Part shown: positions 62,537-64,000 of the stretch, one piece after another
How positions within the stretch are numbered: position 1 is the stretch's first letter
Layout of the letters: each line of letters opens with the position of its first letter
Assembly (NCBI GenBank): GCA_914767885.1
Contig: CAJZBQ010000018.1
Span: 1,240,001 to 1,304,000, forward strand
Direction of reading: 5' to 3'
Source of the DNA: Blepharisma stoltei
Lineage: Eukaryota; Ciliophora; Heterotrichea; Heterotrichida; Blepharismidae
Length of the DNA: 64,000 nt
Translations under genes and position numbers: made by a program
The notes under the pieces: model-generated
The model's database searches: none
Told to the model about the DNA's origin: nothing
The model's input: only the letters and a program-made list of their open reading frames with translations

Positions 62537-62863
62537 TTATTCTCTTGCTTGTCTAGTCTTCTCAAACTCTTGACTAATCTTTTCAAAGTTATCAGACTTT
62601 TTGAGTTCCAAGATAACTTTGCAGACGTTTTTGTCTCCTCCTTCCTTATCTGTGGTCTCGATTCTTTGTGTTTCGAATTTCTTAATCGATCCATATCCAA
62701 GAGAAACCAATCTGTCAGCAGCTTTTATCGCGCTAGTTATAGAATTGCCCATAGCATGGAAAGCGACGGTACCAAAAGCCTTGAGTTTTTCTTTGCCTTC
62801 ATTAATGTAAACTCCTGGTCTGACTTTGGAGCTGACCTTTATGGTATTGTCTGAGCCTTCCAT
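62537..62863 (-). CDS. Alba-domain protein (single domain)
   Basis: 108 aa, single exon. Alba/Rpp20-like core: NTIKVSSKVRPGVYINEGKE, KLKAFGTVAFHAMGNSITSA, IKAADRLVSLGYGSIKKFET. Alba proteins in protists bind RNA and act in translation control or RNase P/MRP. It is more compact than the tandem protein at 52624-54690 and lacks RGG repeats. It ends in TAA. Confidence 0.78.
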   Translation of the reverse strand: MEGSDNTIKVSSKVRPGVYINEGKEKLKAFGTVAFHAMGNSITSAIKAADRLVSLGYGSIKKFETQRIETTDKEGGDKNVCKVILELKKSDNFEKISQEFEKTRQARE

Positions 62864-62929
62864 ATGCTATTTATTACAAACCATTTATGGGTTAATTGTG
62901 TAAAGTTTTTATGCATTAAGTTGGCGTGG

Positions 62930-63390
62930 CGATTTAGCCTTTTTCTTAACTTCTGTAGACAGAAGGTTTGGCGGGTGCCGGAGAACTGATTAAGAAGCTA
63001 GAAAGTGTGCTATGCTAAGTAGCCCTAGCTTACACCCAACCGGATTTTTTTTCTCGTAGGAAAATCGAACTTAAAACTGGAAAGGGGAAGTCAATAGTAC
63101 CTAGAAAAACCACTCTTTATTCTTGCAACTCACAGGCATAATACCAGGCTTGCGTCCTGGGATTTGAGTTTCTATATTGGTTGGCAAACGACTAAAATAT
63201 CGATTTTAGGTTTTGTGAAAGGAGACTCTCCTGAAGTGCAGCATCGTGGCACAAGTCCTCTGACTTCCAGTTAGCAGATGCAGATCTTTTCAGGAACGAG
63301 CAACACAGTAGGACTGTGCGGGACTTGCAAGAAAAAGTGGAGCCACATGAAGGAGCAGTGGCTTTAGACCCACAGGGACTTCTCTTATAT
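62930..63390. repeat. GC-rich island, probable intergenic IES-like element
   Basis: About 460 bp with base composition unlike the surrounding AT-rich sequence but similar to the GC-rich inserts inside genes. No open frame, no TIR and no recognisable tRNA or rRNA. Being intergenic, its ends cannot be set from reading frames. Confidence 0.45.
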
Positions 63391-63922
63391 GTAATTAATT
63401 TTAGCTCTTAAATGTTTAAGAAGAAAAGCTAAAACTAAAGAAATATGCCCAGATTAAAACTATCATATAACTATGCTATTAAAATATAATAAATAAGTTT
63501 GCAGTAACTCTTTTAGATAAGCTAAGCTAGAATAGAGCGAAAAAACTAAAATTGCACCAAAGAGCTAAAATAAAGTTAGAAAGAAGAAAGAGCTATAAAG
63601 AATTTACTTCAAAATCAAATGTATTAGAACGCATCATAAATAATAATTAATTTTTTTCCCAGCCTGGTTTGTCACATTTTTTTAGAAATCTCCAGATCTC
63701 AAATCGAAAATTCCTTAATTTTTTTCATCATTTGAGCTTTATAAAGTAATAACCTATCAATTTCGTTCACTTTTGCAAATTTTAGCAATCTATTGACCAT
63801 TCGAGAAATTCTTTATTTCATCTGATTCCTCCATTTAATAAGAATTCTATACTTTGCCGATTGGCGAATTTATAATCTCATACATAATAATCTCCAGCAG
63901 CTTCCCTCCAATAGTATATTAA
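63391..63922. other. AT-rich intergenic region
   Basis: Contains repetitive A-rich sequence with frequent AGCTAAA and AAGAAAGAGC-like words (63400-63600). No gene recognised. Confidence 0.45.
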
Positions 63923-64000
63923 ATGGATACAGAAGGAAGTATCTCCACCATTAAGGCTCTATATATTAGAGATTCTGAAGTCCGGCAAGTAGAAGTAATT
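63923..64000 (+). CDS. Truncated gene start at right edge
   Basis: An ATG after an AT-rich leader opens a frame reading MDTEGSISTIKALYIRDSEV that runs off the window. Too short to identify. Confidence 0.4.
   Translation, partial: MDTEGSISTIKALYIRDSEVRQVEVI

Overview
This window looks like germline (micronuclear) DNA of a heterotrich ciliate close to Blepharisma. Three independent signals support this. (1) In-frame TGA falls where conserved families have tryptophan (CK2 subdomain IX, the DYRK IDIWSFG motif, TTLL proteins), while genes end only in TAA or TAG. (2) Introns are 15 or 16 nt, GTA...AG. (3) About 27 insertions of 66 to 770 bp interrupt otherwise intact genes. Removing each one, usually between two TA dinucleotides, restores the frame and the family alignment. 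These are read as internal eliminated sequences (IESs); together they make up about 9 kb, roughly 14% of the window. The organism assignment is inference; the TGA use, introns and frame-restoring joins are visible in the sequence.

Layout. 1-9.7 kb: TTLL3-type tubulin glycylase (5' truncated), Hook adaptor, CK2 alpha, a twin-CX9C protein, a hypothetical gene, and a TTLL polyglutamylase-type enzyme. 10-21 kb: RBR ubiquitin ligase, small coiled-coil and Cys-rich genes, a SAXO/FAM154 axonemal protein, a UBL-ankyrin-PH-AGC kinase, and a coiled-coil protein. 21-33 kb: multi-EF-hand protein, WD40 protein, GPN3 GTPase, a Ser-rich protein, kinesin, a hypothetical gene, and ARPC1. 32.7-43.5 kb: DYRK kinase (four IESs, two mini-introns), ODF3/STPGR protein, CCT3, a hypothetical gene, a long coiled coil, and acyl-protein thioesterase. 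44-54.7 kb: coiled coil, NT-C2 protein with a CaaX end, charged hypothetical, membrane protein, ankyrin-AGC kinase paralogue, DUF1349-like protein, and a tandem-Alba RGG protein. 55-64 kb: secreted protein, TBC Rab-GAP, MFS transporter, two tandem CTR copper transporters, a second Alba protein, and a truncated gene at the right edge.

Insertion classes. (a) MITEs with C-tract terminal inverted repeats (TIRs), in three TIR types that share one architecture; two 386-bp copies look nearly identical. (b) GC-rich inserts without TIRs, flanked by 9-14 bp direct repeats that usually contain a TA. (c) Two inserts flanked by exact 8-bp repeats with no TA. (d) A 230-bp GC-rich near-perfect palindrome in the CK2 gene. 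(e) Short AT-rich TA-IESs (66, 76, 92, 102, 112 bp). One 592-bp IES lies inside a 15-nt intron.

Many genes serve cilia and the cytoskeleton (TTLLs, SAXO, ODF3, kinesin, Hook, CCT3, ARPC1, coiled coils), as expected for a heavily ciliated cell. Genes are closely packed on both strands without operons. No tRNA, rRNA, CRISPR array or bacterial-type element was recognised. IES ends were deduced from reading frame and family alignment only; a few (marked) remain ambiguous.
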